Below are positions 12,161 to 20,798 of a stretch of 64,000 bases of DNA, piece by piece. The DNA is from Staphylococcus microti. Its GTDB lineage: Bacteria; Bacillota; Bacilli; Staphylococcales; Staphylococcaceae. The translations under genes were made by a program, and so were the position numbers. A model generated the notes under the pieces. It saw nothing but the letters and a program-made list of their open reading frames with translations, searched no databases and was not told the origin of the DNA. The stretch spans positions 29,521 to 93,520 of the forward strand of contig NZ_JXWY01000039.1 in the NCBI RefSeq assembly GCF_000934465.1, in the 5' to 3' direction. How positions within the stretch are numbered: the stretch's first letter is position 1; the number at the start of each line of letters is the position of its first letter.

Positions 12161-13363
12161 ATGAAAGAGAAGGTAGTATTAGCATATTCAGGTGGTTTAG
12201 ATACAAGCGTGGCAGTGCAATGGTTAATCGAACAAGGTTATGATGTTGTTGCATGTTGCTTAGACGTTGGTGAAGGAAAAGATTTAGACGTTGTCTATCA
12301 AAAGGCGTTAGACATGGGTGCCGTTGAATCACATGTCATTGACGCAACAAAAGAATTTGCAGAGGAATACGTTGGCTATGCCATCAAAGGGAATTTAATG
12401 TATGAACAAACGTATCCACTCGTTTCTGCTTTATCACGACCTTTGATTTCAAAAAAACTTGTCGAAATCGCGCATGAAACGAATGCGGTCGCAATTGCAC
12501 ACGGTTGTACAGGTAAAGGGAATGACCAAGTACGTTTTGAAGTCGCAATTAAAGCATTAGATCCAAGCTTAAAAGTAATTGCACCCGTAAGAGAATGGGG
12601 TTGGAGCCGTGAAGAAGAGCTTGATTATGCGAAGAAGCATAATATCCCAGTACCGATTGGCAAAGACTCTCCTTACTCAATCGACCAAAACTTATGGGGC
12701 CGTGCAAATGAATGTGGTGTGTTAGAAGATCCGTATGTGGCACCACCAGCAGACGCATTCGATTTAACGAAAGAATTAGAAGACACACCAGATACACCAG
12801 ATGAAATTATTTTAACGTTCACTGAAGGCCTTCCAACACATATTGATGGCAAAGCATTTGAACTCGATGATTTAATTTTATATTTAAATGACTTAGCTGG
12901 AAAACACGGTATTGGCCGTATCGACCATATTGAAAACAGACTTGTTGGTATTAAATCAAGAGAAGTTTACGAAGTGCCAGGTGCAGAAGTTATTTTAAAA
13001 GCGCATAAAGGTTTAGAAACGATTACGTTATCAAAAGACGTTGCACACTTTAAACCTGTCGCAGAGAAACAATTAGCTGAACTTGTGTATAACGGCTTAT
13101 GGTTCTCTCCACTAACAGATGCATTAAAAGTGTTTATTGACCATACACAAAAATATGTAACAGGCGACGTACGTGTGAAACTTTTCAAAGGTCATGCGGT
13201 TGTCAATGGTAGAAAATCTGACTACACACTTTACAATGAAAAATTAGCAACATATACAAAAGAAGATGCATTCAATCAACAATCAGCAGTTGGCTTTATC
13301 GACATTTTCGGTTTACCAACACAAGTCAATGCAATGTTACACGGAGGTTATGCAGATGAGTAA
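12161..13363 (+). CDS. argG: Argininosuccinate synthase
   Basis: Joins citrulline and aspartate with ATP to give argininosuccinate, the penultimate step of arginine synthesis. The 400 residues begin with the ATP-pyrophosphatase loop [25 protein letters not shown] and the C-terminal ArgG domain follow. GAGGTGAC precedes the ATG. The last eight bases overlap the start of argH, so the two are co-translated. Confidence 0.97.
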   Translation: MKEKVVLAYSGGLDTSVAVQWLIEQGYDVVACCLDVGEGKDLDVVYQKALDMGAVESHVIDATKEFAEEYVGYAIKGNLMYEQTYPLVSALSRPLISKKLVEIAHETNAVAIAHGCTGKGNDQVRFEVAIKALDPSLKVIAPVREWGWSREEELDYAKKHNIPVPIGKDSPYSIDQNLWGRANECGVLEDPYVAPPADAFDLTKELEDTPDTPDEIILTFTEGLPTHIDGKAFELDDLILYLNDLAGKHGIGRIDHIENRLVGIKSREVYEVPGAEVILKAHKGLETITLSKDVAHFKPVAEKQLAELVYNGLWFSPLTDALKVFIDHTQKYVTGDVRVKLFKGHAVVNGRKSDYTLYNEKLATYTKEDAFNQQSAVGFIDIFGLPTQVNAMLHGGYADE

Positions 13364-14729
13364 AAAAGCATGGGGCGGTAGATTTGAAGAAAAACCTGAA
13401 GATTGGGTAGATGCGTTTAATGCATCTATCCACTTCGATAAAAATTTAGTTGATGAAGATGTTCAAGGAAGTATCGCCCATGCCACAATGCTTGCAAATC
13501 AAGGCATTTTGACACAAGACGAGGCTTCAACGATTATTTCAGAACTTAAAGTCATTCAACAAGATATTCACGACAATAAAGTGCCTTTACAAGAGTCACT
13601 AGAAGACATTCATTTAAACATTGAACATGAACTGATTCAACGTATCGGTGCTGTCGGCGGTAAGTTGCATACAGGGCGTAGTCGTAATGACCAAGTTGCA
13701 ACGGATATGCATTTATATACAAAGAAAGAAGTTCAAAATATTATCACAAGTATTGCATCTTTCCAACAAACCATTCTAAATTTAGCAGAACAGCATGTTG
13801 ATACAATTATGCCAGGTTACACACATCTACAACGTGCACAGCCCATTTCATTCGCACATCATGTGATGACATATTTCTGGATGTTAGAACGTGATAAGTC
13901 AAGATTTACAGATGCATTAAAACGTATTGACTTATCCCCTTTAGGCGCTGCTGCATTAAGTGGTACAACATATCCGATTGATCGTCATGAAACACAAGCT
14001 TTACTTGGCTTTGGTGGCATTTATGAAAACAGCTTAGATGCAGTAAGTGATCGTGACTACATCGTTGAAACATTGCATAATATTAGCTTAACGATGGTCC
14101 ACCTCTCTCGTTTCGCTGAAGAGATTATTTTCTGGTCATCTGAAGAAGCAAAGTTTGTTACTTTATCAGATGCTTTCTCAACTGGTTCATCTATTATGCC
14201 ACAGAAGAAAAATCCAGATATGGCAGAATTAATTCGTGGGAAAGTCGGTCGTACAACAGGTCATTTAATGAGCATGTTAATGACGTTAAAAGGGCTCCCA
14301 CTTGCTTATAACAAAGATATGCAAGAAGATAAAGAAGGTTTGTTCGATGCAGTTCATACACTAAAAGGTTCATTAAAAATCTTTGAAGGTATGTTAGCAA
14401 GTATGACTGTAAACACAGACAGATTAGCTACAACTGTGCGTCAAGACTTTTCAAATGCAACCGAACTTGCAGACTACCTTGTCATGAAAGGCATTCCGTT
14501 TAGAGATGCCCATGAAATTGTCGGCAAACTCGTATTGTGGTCAATTCAAAACAATATGTATTTACTCGATGTACCGTTAGACGTTTATCAAGCACAAGCA
14601 TCGGAAATTGAAGAAGATATTTATACATTTTTACAACCGGATGAAGCGGTTAAACGTCGTAAAAGTTATGGTGCTACAGGACAAGACGCAGTAAAACATC
14701 AAATTGAAGTTGCGAAACAATATTTATAA
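13356..14729 (+). CDS. argH: Argininosuccinate lyase
   Basis: Splits argininosuccinate into arginine and fumarate. It belongs to the fumarase/aspartase superfamily, with the signature [15 protein letters not shown] and the early blocks GGRFEEKP and [13 protein letters not shown]. The start at 13356 ([10 protein letters not shown]) has GGAGG 9 bases upstream inside the argG end; an in-frame ATG 30 codons earlier gives a non-homologous extension and is rejected. 457 residues, as usual for the family. Confidence 0.96.
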   Translation: MSKKAWGGRFEEKPEDWVDAFNASIHFDKNLVDEDVQGSIAHATMLANQGILTQDEASTIISELKVIQQDIHDNKVPLQESLEDIHLNIEHELIQRIGAVGGKLHTGRSRNDQVATDMHLYTKKEVQNIITSIASFQQTILNLAEQHVDTIMPGYTHLQRAQPISFAHHVMTYFWMLERDKSRFTDALKRIDLSPLGAAALSGTTYPIDRHETQALLGFGGIYENSLDAVSDRDYIVETLHNISLTMVHLSRFAEEIIFWSSEEAKFVTLSDAFSTGSSIMPQKKNPDMAELIRGKVGRTTGHLMSMLMTLKGLPLAYNKDMQEDKEGLFDAVHTLKGSLKIFEGMLASMTVNTDRLATTVRQDFSNATELADYLVMKGIPFRDAHEIVGKLVLWSIQNNMYLLDVPLDVYQAQASEIEEDIYTFLQPDEAVKRRKSYGATGQDAVKHQIEVAKQYL

Positions 14730-14736
14730 TGGCTGT

Positions 14737-14783
14737 AGAGGATAGTCGCCTTATTTCAATTATAAGGTGCTATCCTCTTTTAT
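14737..14783 (+). terminator. Terminator of argGH
   Basis: A long stem formed by AGAGGATAG..CGCCTTA and TAAGGTG.CTATCCTCT, followed by TTTTATT, 8 bases past the argH stop. Confidence 0.85.
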
Positions 14784-14885
14784 TAAGCCTATATGAAGAA
14801 TATAAAGTTTTTATGAAATCGCTTGCATATTTTGGTGGATTTTTTTAACTTAAAAATGTATTACCATTATAAGGAGGCATTTTTA

Positions 14886-15830
14886 ATGAAATATTCTTCA
14901 AAAATTCTTGTATCAGCTGGACTAACTGCTTCACTGTTAGCATCCCCATTTATCACTTCGAATTTTACCCAAGCAGGTTCGATGCAAAGTGCGCATAATC
15001 ATCATCAAGCATCTCCCCTTTCTCCAAGTCATCAAAATATCCTTAACAAAGCACATGTCAATATTGGCCATCGTGGCGCAAGTGGTTATGCACCCGAGCA
15101 TACATTTGTCGCATATGATAAAAGTTTAAATGAAATGGGTGCCGATTATTTAGAAATTGATCTTCAAGTAACGAAAGATGGGCATTTAGTTGCAATGCAC
15201 GATGAAACAGTGGATCGCACAACAAATAGCACAGGACGTGTAAGTGATTATACACTTGCCGAATTAAAACAACTGGATGCAGGTTCATGGTTTAATGACG
15301 CACACCCTAAGCAACAAAATCAAAATTACGTTGGCCAACAAGTGCCGACATTAGATGAAATCTTCAGCCGTTATGGTACAAAAGCAAACTACTATATCGA
15401 AACGAAATCACCGGATGTTTATCCACGTATGGAAGAAAAATTGTTAGCAACGCTTAAAAAACATGGATTAGATAAGAAAAATCATCTGAATAAAGGCAAA
15501 GTCGTTATTCAATCTTTTTCTCAAGAAAGTTTATTGAAATTACACAAGTTGAATCCTAATGTTCCACTCGTTCAGTTGATGGACATCGGTGAATTACAAC
15601 AATACGATGATAACGACCTGGCTTACATAAGTAGCTATGCAATCGGTGTAGGACCTGACTATAAAGACTTAACTGCCGAAAATACACAACAGTTACGCCA
15701 ACACGGTTTCCACATTCATCCTTATACCGTCAATGATGCTGAATCTATGAAACGCTTAAATGACTATGGTGTCACAGGGGTATTCACAAACTACCCTGAT
15801 ATTTACAATAAAATTACCAATGAATCGTAA
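14886..15830 (+). CDS. glpQ: Secreted glycerophosphodiester phosphodiesterase
   Basis: Hydrolyses glycerophosphodiesters to glycerol-3-phosphate and an alcohol, outside the cell. Residues 1-35 form a signal peptide (KYSSK, then a hydrophobic core). The GDPD domain shows GHRGASGYAPEHT with the catalytic His, YLEIDLQVTKDG with metal ligands, and MHDETVDRTT. The start at 14886 follows AAGGAGG; the in-frame ATG at 14823 lacks a ribosome site. 314 residues. Its last 80 bases plus terminator are duplicated 2.2 kb downstream (17962-18088), so the region behind it is an insertion. Confidence 0.93.
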   Translation: MKYSSKILVSAGLTASLLASPFITSNFTQAGSMQSAHNHHQASPLSPSHQNILNKAHVNIGHRGASGYAPEHTFVAYDKSLNEMGADYLEIDLQVTKDGHLVAMHDETVDRTTNSTGRVSDYTLAELKQLDAGSWFNDAHPKQQNQNYVGQQVPTLDEIFSRYGTKANYYIETKSPDVYPRMEEKLLATLKKHGLDKKNHLNKGKVVIQSFSQESLLKLHKLNPNVPLVQLMDIGELQQYDDNDLAYISSYAIGVGPDYKDLTAENTQQLRQHGFHIHPYTVNDAESMKRLNDYGVTGVFTNYPDIYNKITNES

Positions 15831-15877
15831 AAAAACAGAGGCGCCCACGTTCGGCGTCTCTGTTTTTTGGTTCTATA
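15751..15877 (+). repeat. Direct repeat, left copy: glpQ 3' end plus terminator
   Basis: 127 bases spanning the last 26 codons of glpQ, its stop and its terminator. They recur at 17962-18088 without gaps and with eight mismatches (about 94% identity). It marks the left boundary of a 2.1-kb insert. Confidence 0.95.
15831..15868 (+). terminator. Terminator of glpQ
   Basis: ACAGAGGCGCC pairs with GGCGTCTCTGT (one wobble, 7-base loop), flanked by A-run and T-run, so it can work on both strands. The 212-residue membrane-protein gene converges on it. Confidence 0.85.
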
Positions 15878-15915
15878 ACAAAGGATCATTATCCAATTGC
15901 AATACTAATATTACT

Positions 15916-16554
15916 CTATTCACTAACCTCACTATAATCATTTATTATTAAGTTTTTTCTTTTTACCAGCAGTCTAAAGATATAAAGTATTACATTTTGT
16001 ATTATTATAAACAGTATAACTTCCTTCTTTACATACAGAAAAAGCACAATCAAAAAGAAGAAAGATATTAAAATATTCAAAATAGAATTATTTATTTTTT
16101 GTTTAAAAAATCTGTATATAAAAAAGTATGCAGAAAGCAAAAATACAATTTTGATAGGAAGAAACACACTATCTGATATATTCAATTTAAACTCTGCAAT
16201 AACGCTAATAAAAAAGCCAAATGCTATTACATTCATTAGCAAGATAAAAAATATTCTTTTCTTTGTAGGCATTTTCACTTTGCTAATAGCTTCCATTACT
16301 TCTTCATTCATTTTATTTTCATTTTCTATAAAAACTTTATTGACAAAGTTCATTTTATTTATAATGTTATAGAGTGTATTCTGCAAAGGAAGTAATATGA
16401 TTGAAAAAGTTAACGTGAGACTAAGATAGTTTAACCAAGAACGTAAATCCAATACCTTATGTTCTATTAATTGATCAATTAAAAACCCTTTTAAAGGTGA
16501 GACTTCAAAAATTATCATAGCTATAAATAGTATTGGGATAACGATTTTTTTCAC
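15916..16554 (-). CDS. Hypothetical multi-spanning membrane protein
   Basis: A 212-residue protein that I do not recognise. It has about five or six hydrophobic segments (near residues 3-20, 43-60, 100-120, 130-150, 155-172 and 175-190), a lysine-rich cytoplasmic loop between the second and third, and a charged tail. It starts with GTG, preceded by GAGGGA. It is last in a minus-strand set after the small membrane gene and the broken SPASM gene. Base composition is clearly richer in A+T than the flanking core genes. In peptide-modification clusters such proteins are often exporters or immunity factors, but nothing in the sequence proves that here. Confidence 0.6.
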   Translation of the reverse strand: MKKIVIPILFIAMIIFEVSPLKGFLIDQLIEHKVLDLRSWLNYLSLTLTFSIILLPLQNTLYNIINKMNFVNKVFIENENKMNEEVMEAISKVKMPTKKRIFFILLMNVIAFGFFISVIAEFKLNISDSVFLPIKIVFLLSAYFFIYRFFKQKINNSILNILISFFFLIVLFLYVKKEVILFIIIQNVILYIFRLLVKRKNLIINDYSEVSE

Positions 16555-16610
16555 TAGAATCCCTCATTTAATAATTTAGTTAATTTTTTATGTCATACCA
16601 AACACTTAAA

Positions 16611-16784
16611 TTATTCAGATGAATCGTCATCGTTAGATCCACGCATTTTAATCATTTTTAATAAATAGATAACACCTATTACTATGAACGCTGTTGCAAA
16701 AATCCATTCTTCTTTAATGACAAATACTAAGCCTGATATTAAGAAAATCGCAGCAATTACTAAAGTTATTATGTTTCTATTCAT
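16611..16784 (-). CDS. Small two-helix membrane protein (57 aa)
   Basis: A 57-residue ORF beginning MNRNIITLVIAAIF, with two hydrophobic helices (about 5-22 and 28-43) and an acidic tail ending NDDDSSE. AAAGGGAG precedes the ATG by about 8 bases, a good ribosome site. It lies between the SPASM remnant and the 212-residue membrane protein on the same strand. Function unknown; size and topology suit a small immunity or accessory membrane protein. Confidence 0.55.
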   Translation of the reverse strand: MNRNIITLVIAAIFLISGLVFVIKEEWIFATAFIVIGVIYLLKMIKMRGSNDDDSSE

Positions 16785-16844
16785 ATTTTTTACTCCCTTT
16801 ATATTTTTTGAACTAATTTTTTACCACTAATTCACCCAAAATAA

Positions 16845-17060
16845 TTATTCGCTGATTTTTGTTAGTCCTAAAGTCCCTTTTAAGTAGCAACCAGCACAGT
16901 AATCCCTAAAGTTACATCCATCAATACAAATTCTCCCTTTTTGAGGCGATTGTGTAATAAATATAAGTGATTCACTATTCTGATGAAAAACGTCTTGATA
17001 AGATTGTTCCTTCAAATTACCTATTACAAACTCTTTTGGAAAAAGGGCACACGCCCCCAT
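16845..17060 (-). pseudogene. Radical-SAM/SPASM protein, C-terminal remnant
   Basis: The 71 codons look like the C-terminal SPASM end of a radical-SAM peptide or protein maturase. CALFPKEFVIGNLKEQS is the typical pre-cluster segment (Cys, Pro, IGN-x-x-E), and CIDGCNFRDYCAGC gives four clustered cysteines. The CX3CX2C radical-SAM core is absent: a stop lies 5 codons upstream of the first ATG (17060). A ribosome site AAAGGTG and an ATG at 17070 do exist, but read a different frame (MVSNGG...), as if an internal deletion joined an original start to the gene's tail out of frame. I therefore treat it as a beheaded gene. Confidence 0.65.
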
Positions 17061-17113
17061 TAGAAACCATAACTATTGAGCACCTTTTATTTTAACGTAA
17101 AAACCTTAAATAG

Positions 17114-17133
17114 TATGTAACATATGTTACATA
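17114..17133. promoter_or_regulatory. Perfect 20-bp palindrome, probable Crp/Fnr-type operator
   Basis: The core is TGTAA-N6-TTACA inside a perfect 20-base palindrome, the symmetric half-site spacing recognised by Crp/Fnr regulators (compare TGTGA-N6-TCACA). It lies between the divergent regulator gene and the SPASM remnant and overlaps the -35 of the regulator's promoter, so autoregulation is likely. Confidence 0.75.
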
Positions 17134-17154
17134 ACCAACTATAAATGTTATACT
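17127..17154 (+). promoter_or_regulatory. Promoter of the Fnr-like regulator
   Basis: TTACAT (17127-17132) and TATACT (17149-17154) with a 16-base spacer, about 24 bases before the ATG. The -35 lies inside the palindromic operator. Confidence 0.6.
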
Positions 17155-17177
17155 TTTTTCAAAGGGGTGATTATTTT

Positions 17178-17816
17178 ATGAATAAATCAGTAATAATCAA
17201 AGATTTCATCAAACAAAATGGTACGAAAAACAAATTAGGAAAAGGGGATTATTTAGAAGACGATTTTGAAAATTATTTATATCTTTTAGAAAAAGGTATT
17301 TTATATATCTATCAAGATAATATAGATGGTACGACTTTGATATATAAAATAATAAGCCCAAATAATTTATTCTTTTGCGATAACAATAAGTACTTTCGTG
17401 GAAAATCAGAAGTAGTATTCTATAAAATTCCAATAGATACTATTAGAAAAAATTCTAGTCTTTTTACGCAATATACCAAATTGCTTACTTTAGAAAATAA
17501 AAAAAAGGACATGTTTATTAGGGATATGTTAACTAAAGACAAAGTATGTAGATTACTATCTATATTTGTTAGACTATGTAATACATTTAGAGAAATCAAA
17601 GATGATGTAATCATCATAAAAATTAAAATTACCCAAGAAGAGCTAGCTCATTTTTGTGGAACTACCAGAGAAAATGTCGCTAGAATTATGAAGCAATTAA
17701 AAGAGAAAAATATTTTAGATACGTCTTCTCATTATTTAAAAATATTGGATCTTGAAAAAATAAAGAATATAATCCCTTGTGAAGGTTGTAACGGTTTTAT
17801 ATGCAAAACCTTTTAA
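17178..17816 (+). CDS. Crp/Fnr-family regulator with C-terminal CX2CX4C motif (Bacillus-Fnr-like)
   Basis: A 212-residue transcription factor: an N-terminal cyclic-nucleotide-binding-like beta-roll (about 15-90), a long dimerisation helix (about 95-137), and a winged helix with TQEELAHFCGTTRENVARIM (152-171). It ends with cysteines 201, 204 and 209, three residues before the C-terminus. As I recall it, this spacing and position match the [4Fe-4S]-binding cysteines of Bacillus subtilis Fnr. That suggests an oxygen- or redox-sensing regulator, but this is inference. The start at 17178 follows AAAGGGGTG; the upstream ATG has no ribosome site. It is AT-rich, divergent from the SPASM remnant, and shares the palindrome with it. 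Confidence 0.8.
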   Translation: MNKSVIIKDFIKQNGTKNKLGKGDYLEDDFENYLYLLEKGILYIYQDNIDGTTLIYKIISPNNLFFCDNNKYFRGKSEVVFYKIPIDTIRKNSSLFTQYTKLLTLENKKKDMFIRDMLTKDKVCRLLSIFVRLCNTFREIKDDVIIIKIKITQEELAHFCGTTRENVARIMKQLKEKNILDTSSHYLKILDLEKIKNIIPCEGCNGFICKTF

Positions 17817-17961
17817 CCCTCATTTAAGTTAAAATTATGGAAGGTCATTGTACCTAGATTTAAAATTCCAAAACATTGCCATACACAATGAATTTATCAA
17901 ATAGAAAATATTGTTATTATAGAGTAACCGCATACTTTAAATAATGATTTTAAAATATACC

Positions 17962-18088
17962 AACGCTTAAATGACTACGGTGTCACAGGGGTATTCACAA
18001 ACTACCCTGATATTTACAACAAAATAATCAATGAAGCGTAAAAAAACAGAGGCGCCCATGTTTGTCGTCTCTGTTTTTTGGTTCTATA
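17962..18088 (+). repeat. Direct repeat, right copy: orphan glpQ 3' end plus terminator
   Basis: A second copy of the last codons of glpQ (still an open frame, ending NKIINEA and stop) with the hairpin terminator, but no glpQ gene in front of it. The hairpin at 18042-18080 now ends gudB, which converges on it from the right. This copy is therefore probably the original glpQ-gudB junction. Confidence 0.95.
18042..18080 (-). terminator. Terminator of gudB (in the right repeat copy)
   Basis: ACAGAGGCGCC / (G)TCGTCTCTGT stem with A-run and T-run on either side, 10 bases downstream of the gudB stop. It is less perfect than the left copy because of two changes in the stem. Confidence 0.75.
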
Positions 18089-18090
18089 TA

Positions 18091-19335
18091 TTATGCCCAG
18101 CCACGGTATCTTGCCGCTTCAGCTGTACGTTTAATACCCACGATATACGCTGCAAGACGCATATCGATTTTACGATTCTCTGATAAGCTATAAATCGTAT
18201 CGAATGCTGTTACAAGTTTTTCACGTAACTTTTCGTTAACTTCTTCTTCTGTCCAGTAATAACCTGTGTTATTTTGAACCCATTCGAAGTAAGATACTGT
18301 TACACCACCCGCACTTGCAAGAACGTCTGGCACTAATAAAATACCGCGTTCTGTTAAGATTTTTGTTGCTTCTGGTGTTGTTGGGCCATTCGCTGCTTCT
18401 ACAACAATTTCAGCTTTAATATCATGTGCATTATCCGCTGTAATTTGGTTTGAAATCGCTGCTGGCACTAAAATATCACAATCAAGTTCAAATAATTCTT
18501 TGTTAGAAATTGTATCTTCAAACAAGTTCGTTACAGTACCGAAACTATCACGACGATCTAATAGGTAATCAATATCTAAACCTTCTGGATCGTGTAAGGC
18601 ACCGTAAGCATCAGAAATACCGACAATCTTCGCACCTGCATCATACAAGAATTTCGCTAAAAAGCTACCTGCGTTACCAAATCCTTGAATAACGATGTGT
18701 GAATCTTTGATTGTTTTGCCACGGCGTTTTGCTGCTTCTTCGATCGCGATAACAACACCAAGTGCTGTCGAACGGTCACGACCTTGTGAACCACCAAGTA
18801 CAATCGGTTTACCTGTAATGAAACCTGGAGAATTAAATGCATCCATTTGGCTGTATTCATCCATCATCCAAGCCATGATTTGAGAGTTTGTAAAAACATC
18901 TGGTGCTGGGATATCTTTTGTTGGTCCTACAATTTGTGAAATCGCACGAACGTAACCACGTGATAAGCGTTCTACTTCATGAATACTCATTTGACGTGGG
19001 TCACAAACAATGCCCCCTTTACCTCCACCGTATGGAAGGTCAACGATACCACATTTTAACGTCATCCACATAGACAATGCTTTAACTTCATCTTCATCTA
19101 CATCCGGGTGGAAACGTACCCCACCTTTTGTTGGTCCAACAGCATCATTATGTTGCGCGCGGTACCCAGTAAAAGTTTTAACTGTTCCATCATCCATTCT
19201 TACTGGAATACGAACTGTTAAAAATCTTAACGGTTCTTTGATTAACTCGTACATTCCATCATCAAAGCCTAACTTATGCATCGCTTCTTTAATGATTCCT
19301 TGTGTTGACGTCACTAGATTATTTTTTTCAGACAT
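18091..19335 (-). CDS. gudB: NAD-type glutamate dehydrogenase
   Basis: Deaminates glutamate to 2-oxoglutarate, feeding amino-acid carbon into the TCA cycle. The 414 residues contain the catalytic block YGGGKGGIVCDPR with the active-site Lys, the substrate-binding GPTKGGVRFHP, and the Rossmann motif VIQGFGNAGSFLAK. It follows rocD on the same strand, so ornithine and proline carbon can flow through P5C and glutamate to 2-oxoglutarate. A cre site lies 29 bases upstream of the start. Confidence 0.95.
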   Translation of the reverse strand: MSEKNNLVTSTQGIIKEAMHKLGFDDGMYELIKEPLRFLTVRIPVRMDDGTVKTFTGYRAQHNDAVGPTKGGVRFHPDVDEDEVKALSMWMTLKCGIVDLPYGGGKGGIVCDPRQMSIHEVERLSRGYVRAISQIVGPTKDIPAPDVFTNSQIMAWMMDEYSQMDAFNSPGFITGKPIVLGGSQGRDRSTALGVVIAIEEAAKRRGKTIKDSHIVIQGFGNAGSFLAKFLYDAGAKIVGISDAYGALHDPEGLDIDYLLDRRDSFGTVTNLFEDTISNKELFELDCDILVPAAISNQITADNAHDIKAEIVVEAANGPTTPEATKILTERGILLVPDVLASAGGVTVSYFEWVQNNTGYYWTEEEVNEKLREKLVTAFDTIYSLSENRKIDMRLAAYIVGIKRTAEAARYRGWA

Positions 19336-19363
19336 GATCCATCTCGCCTCTTTTTCCTACTTT

Positions 19364-19377
19364 TGTTTTCGCTTACA
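19364..19377 (-). promoter_or_regulatory. CcpA-binding cre site upstream of gudB
   Basis: TGTAAGCGAAAACA on the minus strand matches the cre consensus TGWAANCGNTNWCA at 13 of 14 positions. It lies between a TACAAT -10-like element and the gudB start, so glucose repression is expected. Confidence 0.7.
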
Positions 19378-19437
19378 TGAGTATTGTAACATATGCCATT
19401 CTTTTTTAAAGCCTTTTGTCTCTAAGGTTTTAGATGA

Positions 19438-20640
19438 TTATTTTGATTGTGAAAATACCTTTTTCACTTTTTCGATTGCATAATCTAGCTCTTCTTTTGT
19501 AATGACCAATGGCGGTGCAAATCGAATGACAGTATCATGCGTTTCTTTACATAAAATGCCTTCTTCTTTCAATTTTTCACAGTATGGACGTGCATTTTCA
19601 TGTAACTCCACGCCGATAAATAAACCGCGACCACGCACTTCTTTAATCGCTGGATGTTCAATTTCAAGCAACGCATTTTTAAAGTACTCGCCAAGCTCTT
19701 GAGAACGACCTGGTAAGTCTTCTTCAACAATCACATCTAATGCCGCAATTGAAGCCGCACATGCCAATGGGTTACCACCGAATGTTGAACCGTGTGAGCC
19801 TGGTGTAAAGACATCTAACACTTCTTTGTCTGCCAATACAACAGAAATTGGGAATACGCCGCCGCCGAGTGCTTTACCTAAAATATAAACATCTGGTTTT
19901 ACATCGTCCCAGTCAGTTGCAAATAACTTACCTGTACGACCTAAACCTGCTTGAATTTCGTCAGCAATAAATAGCACGTTATGTTCATCACATAGTTCAC
20001 GCACTTGTTTCAAGTAACCTTCAGGTGGAATGTTGATTCCTGCTTCCCCTTGAATCGGCTCTATTAATACAGCAGCAGTATTTTTATTAATTGTTGCTTT
20101 CAAGCTTTCAATATCGCCAAATGGCACATTTTGGAAACCTTCTAATAATGGACCATAGCCACGTTGATATTCTTTTTCAGATGAAATTGATACGGGTGCC
20201 ATTGTACGACCGTGGAAGTTACCAACCATTGCGATAATTTCCGCTTCATTTGGCTTAATACCTTTTACTTCATACGCCCAACGACGTGCCGCTTTAAGCG
20301 CTGTTTCAACGGCTTCTGCACCTGTATTCATTGGTAATGCTTTTTCTTTACCAGCAAGCTTACAAATTTTTTCGTACCACTCGCCTAAGTTGTCACTATG
20401 AAATGCACGAGAAACAAGTGTCACTTTGTCCGCTTGATCTTTAAGTGCTTGAACGATTTTAGGATGGCGATGCCCTTGGTTCACTGCTGAATAAGCAGCA
20501 AGCATATCCATATATTTTTTACCTTCAGGGTCTTTTACCCACACACCTTCCGCTTCAGAAATAACGATTGGTAGTGGTAAATAGTTATGTGCCCCATAAT
20601 GGTTTGTCAATTCAATAATAGATTCTGATTTGTTTGTCAC
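19438..20640 (-). CDS. rocD: Ornithine aminotransferase
   Basis: PLP enzyme converting ornithine and 2-oxoglutarate to glutamate-5-semialdehyde and glutamate. Class-III aminotransferase signatures are present: the [16 protein letters not shown] block, [14 protein letters not shown] and the PLP lysine in ILGKALGGG. The GTG at 20640 ([10 protein letters not shown]) is preferred because GAAGGGGAG lies 8 bases upstream and the N-terminus then aligns with known RocD (about 396-400 residues). The ATG 18 codons earlier gives an unrelated extension. It lies between rocA and gudB. Confidence 0.93.
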   Translation of the reverse strand: MTNKSESIIELTNHYGAHNYLPLPIVISEAEGVWVKDPEGKKYMDMLAAYSAVNQGHRHPKIVQALKDQADKVTLVSRAFHSDNLGEWYEKICKLAGKEKALPMNTGAEAVETALKAARRWAYEVKGIKPNEAEIIAMVGNFHGRTMAPVSISSEKEYQRGYGPLLEGFQNVPFGDIESLKATINKNTAAVLIEPIQGEAGINIPPEGYLKQVRELCDEHNVLFIADEIQAGLGRTGKLFATDWDDVKPDVYILGKALGGGVFPISVVLADKEVLDVFTPGSHGSTFGGNPLACAASIAALDVIVEEDLPGRSQELGEYFKNALLEIEHPAIKEVRGRGLFIGVELHENARPYCEKLKEEGILCKETHDTVIRFAPPLVITKEELDYAIEKVKKVFSQSK

Positions 20641-20798
20641 GCGTCTTCTCCCCTTCAACTCAATATTTATATAAACATAGGGTATATCGTTCACAGTTCA
20701 AAAACGTCTACATTATCGATTCGTTTCAATCATTCTGTAAAGACATACCCTACTTTCATTCTCTCCATATAGCCTGTATTACTGGCTACACGCTTATC

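Noticed and set aside
13266-13355. N-terminal extension of argH
   Set aside because: It lies inside argG in another frame; the start at 13356 has a good ribosome site and matches the family.
15760-15951. 63-codon plus frame across the end of glpQ
   Set aside because: It reads through the glpQ stop in another frame and through the terminator.
16845-17060. The 71-residue SPASM-like frame as an intact small gene
   Set aside because: No ribosome site before its ATG, a stop just upstream, and the N-terminal radical-SAM core expected for this domain is missing.
20641-20798. A cre-like TGAAACGAATCG upstream of rocD
   Set aside because: The CG is one position out of register with the consensus, so it is probably not a CcpA site.
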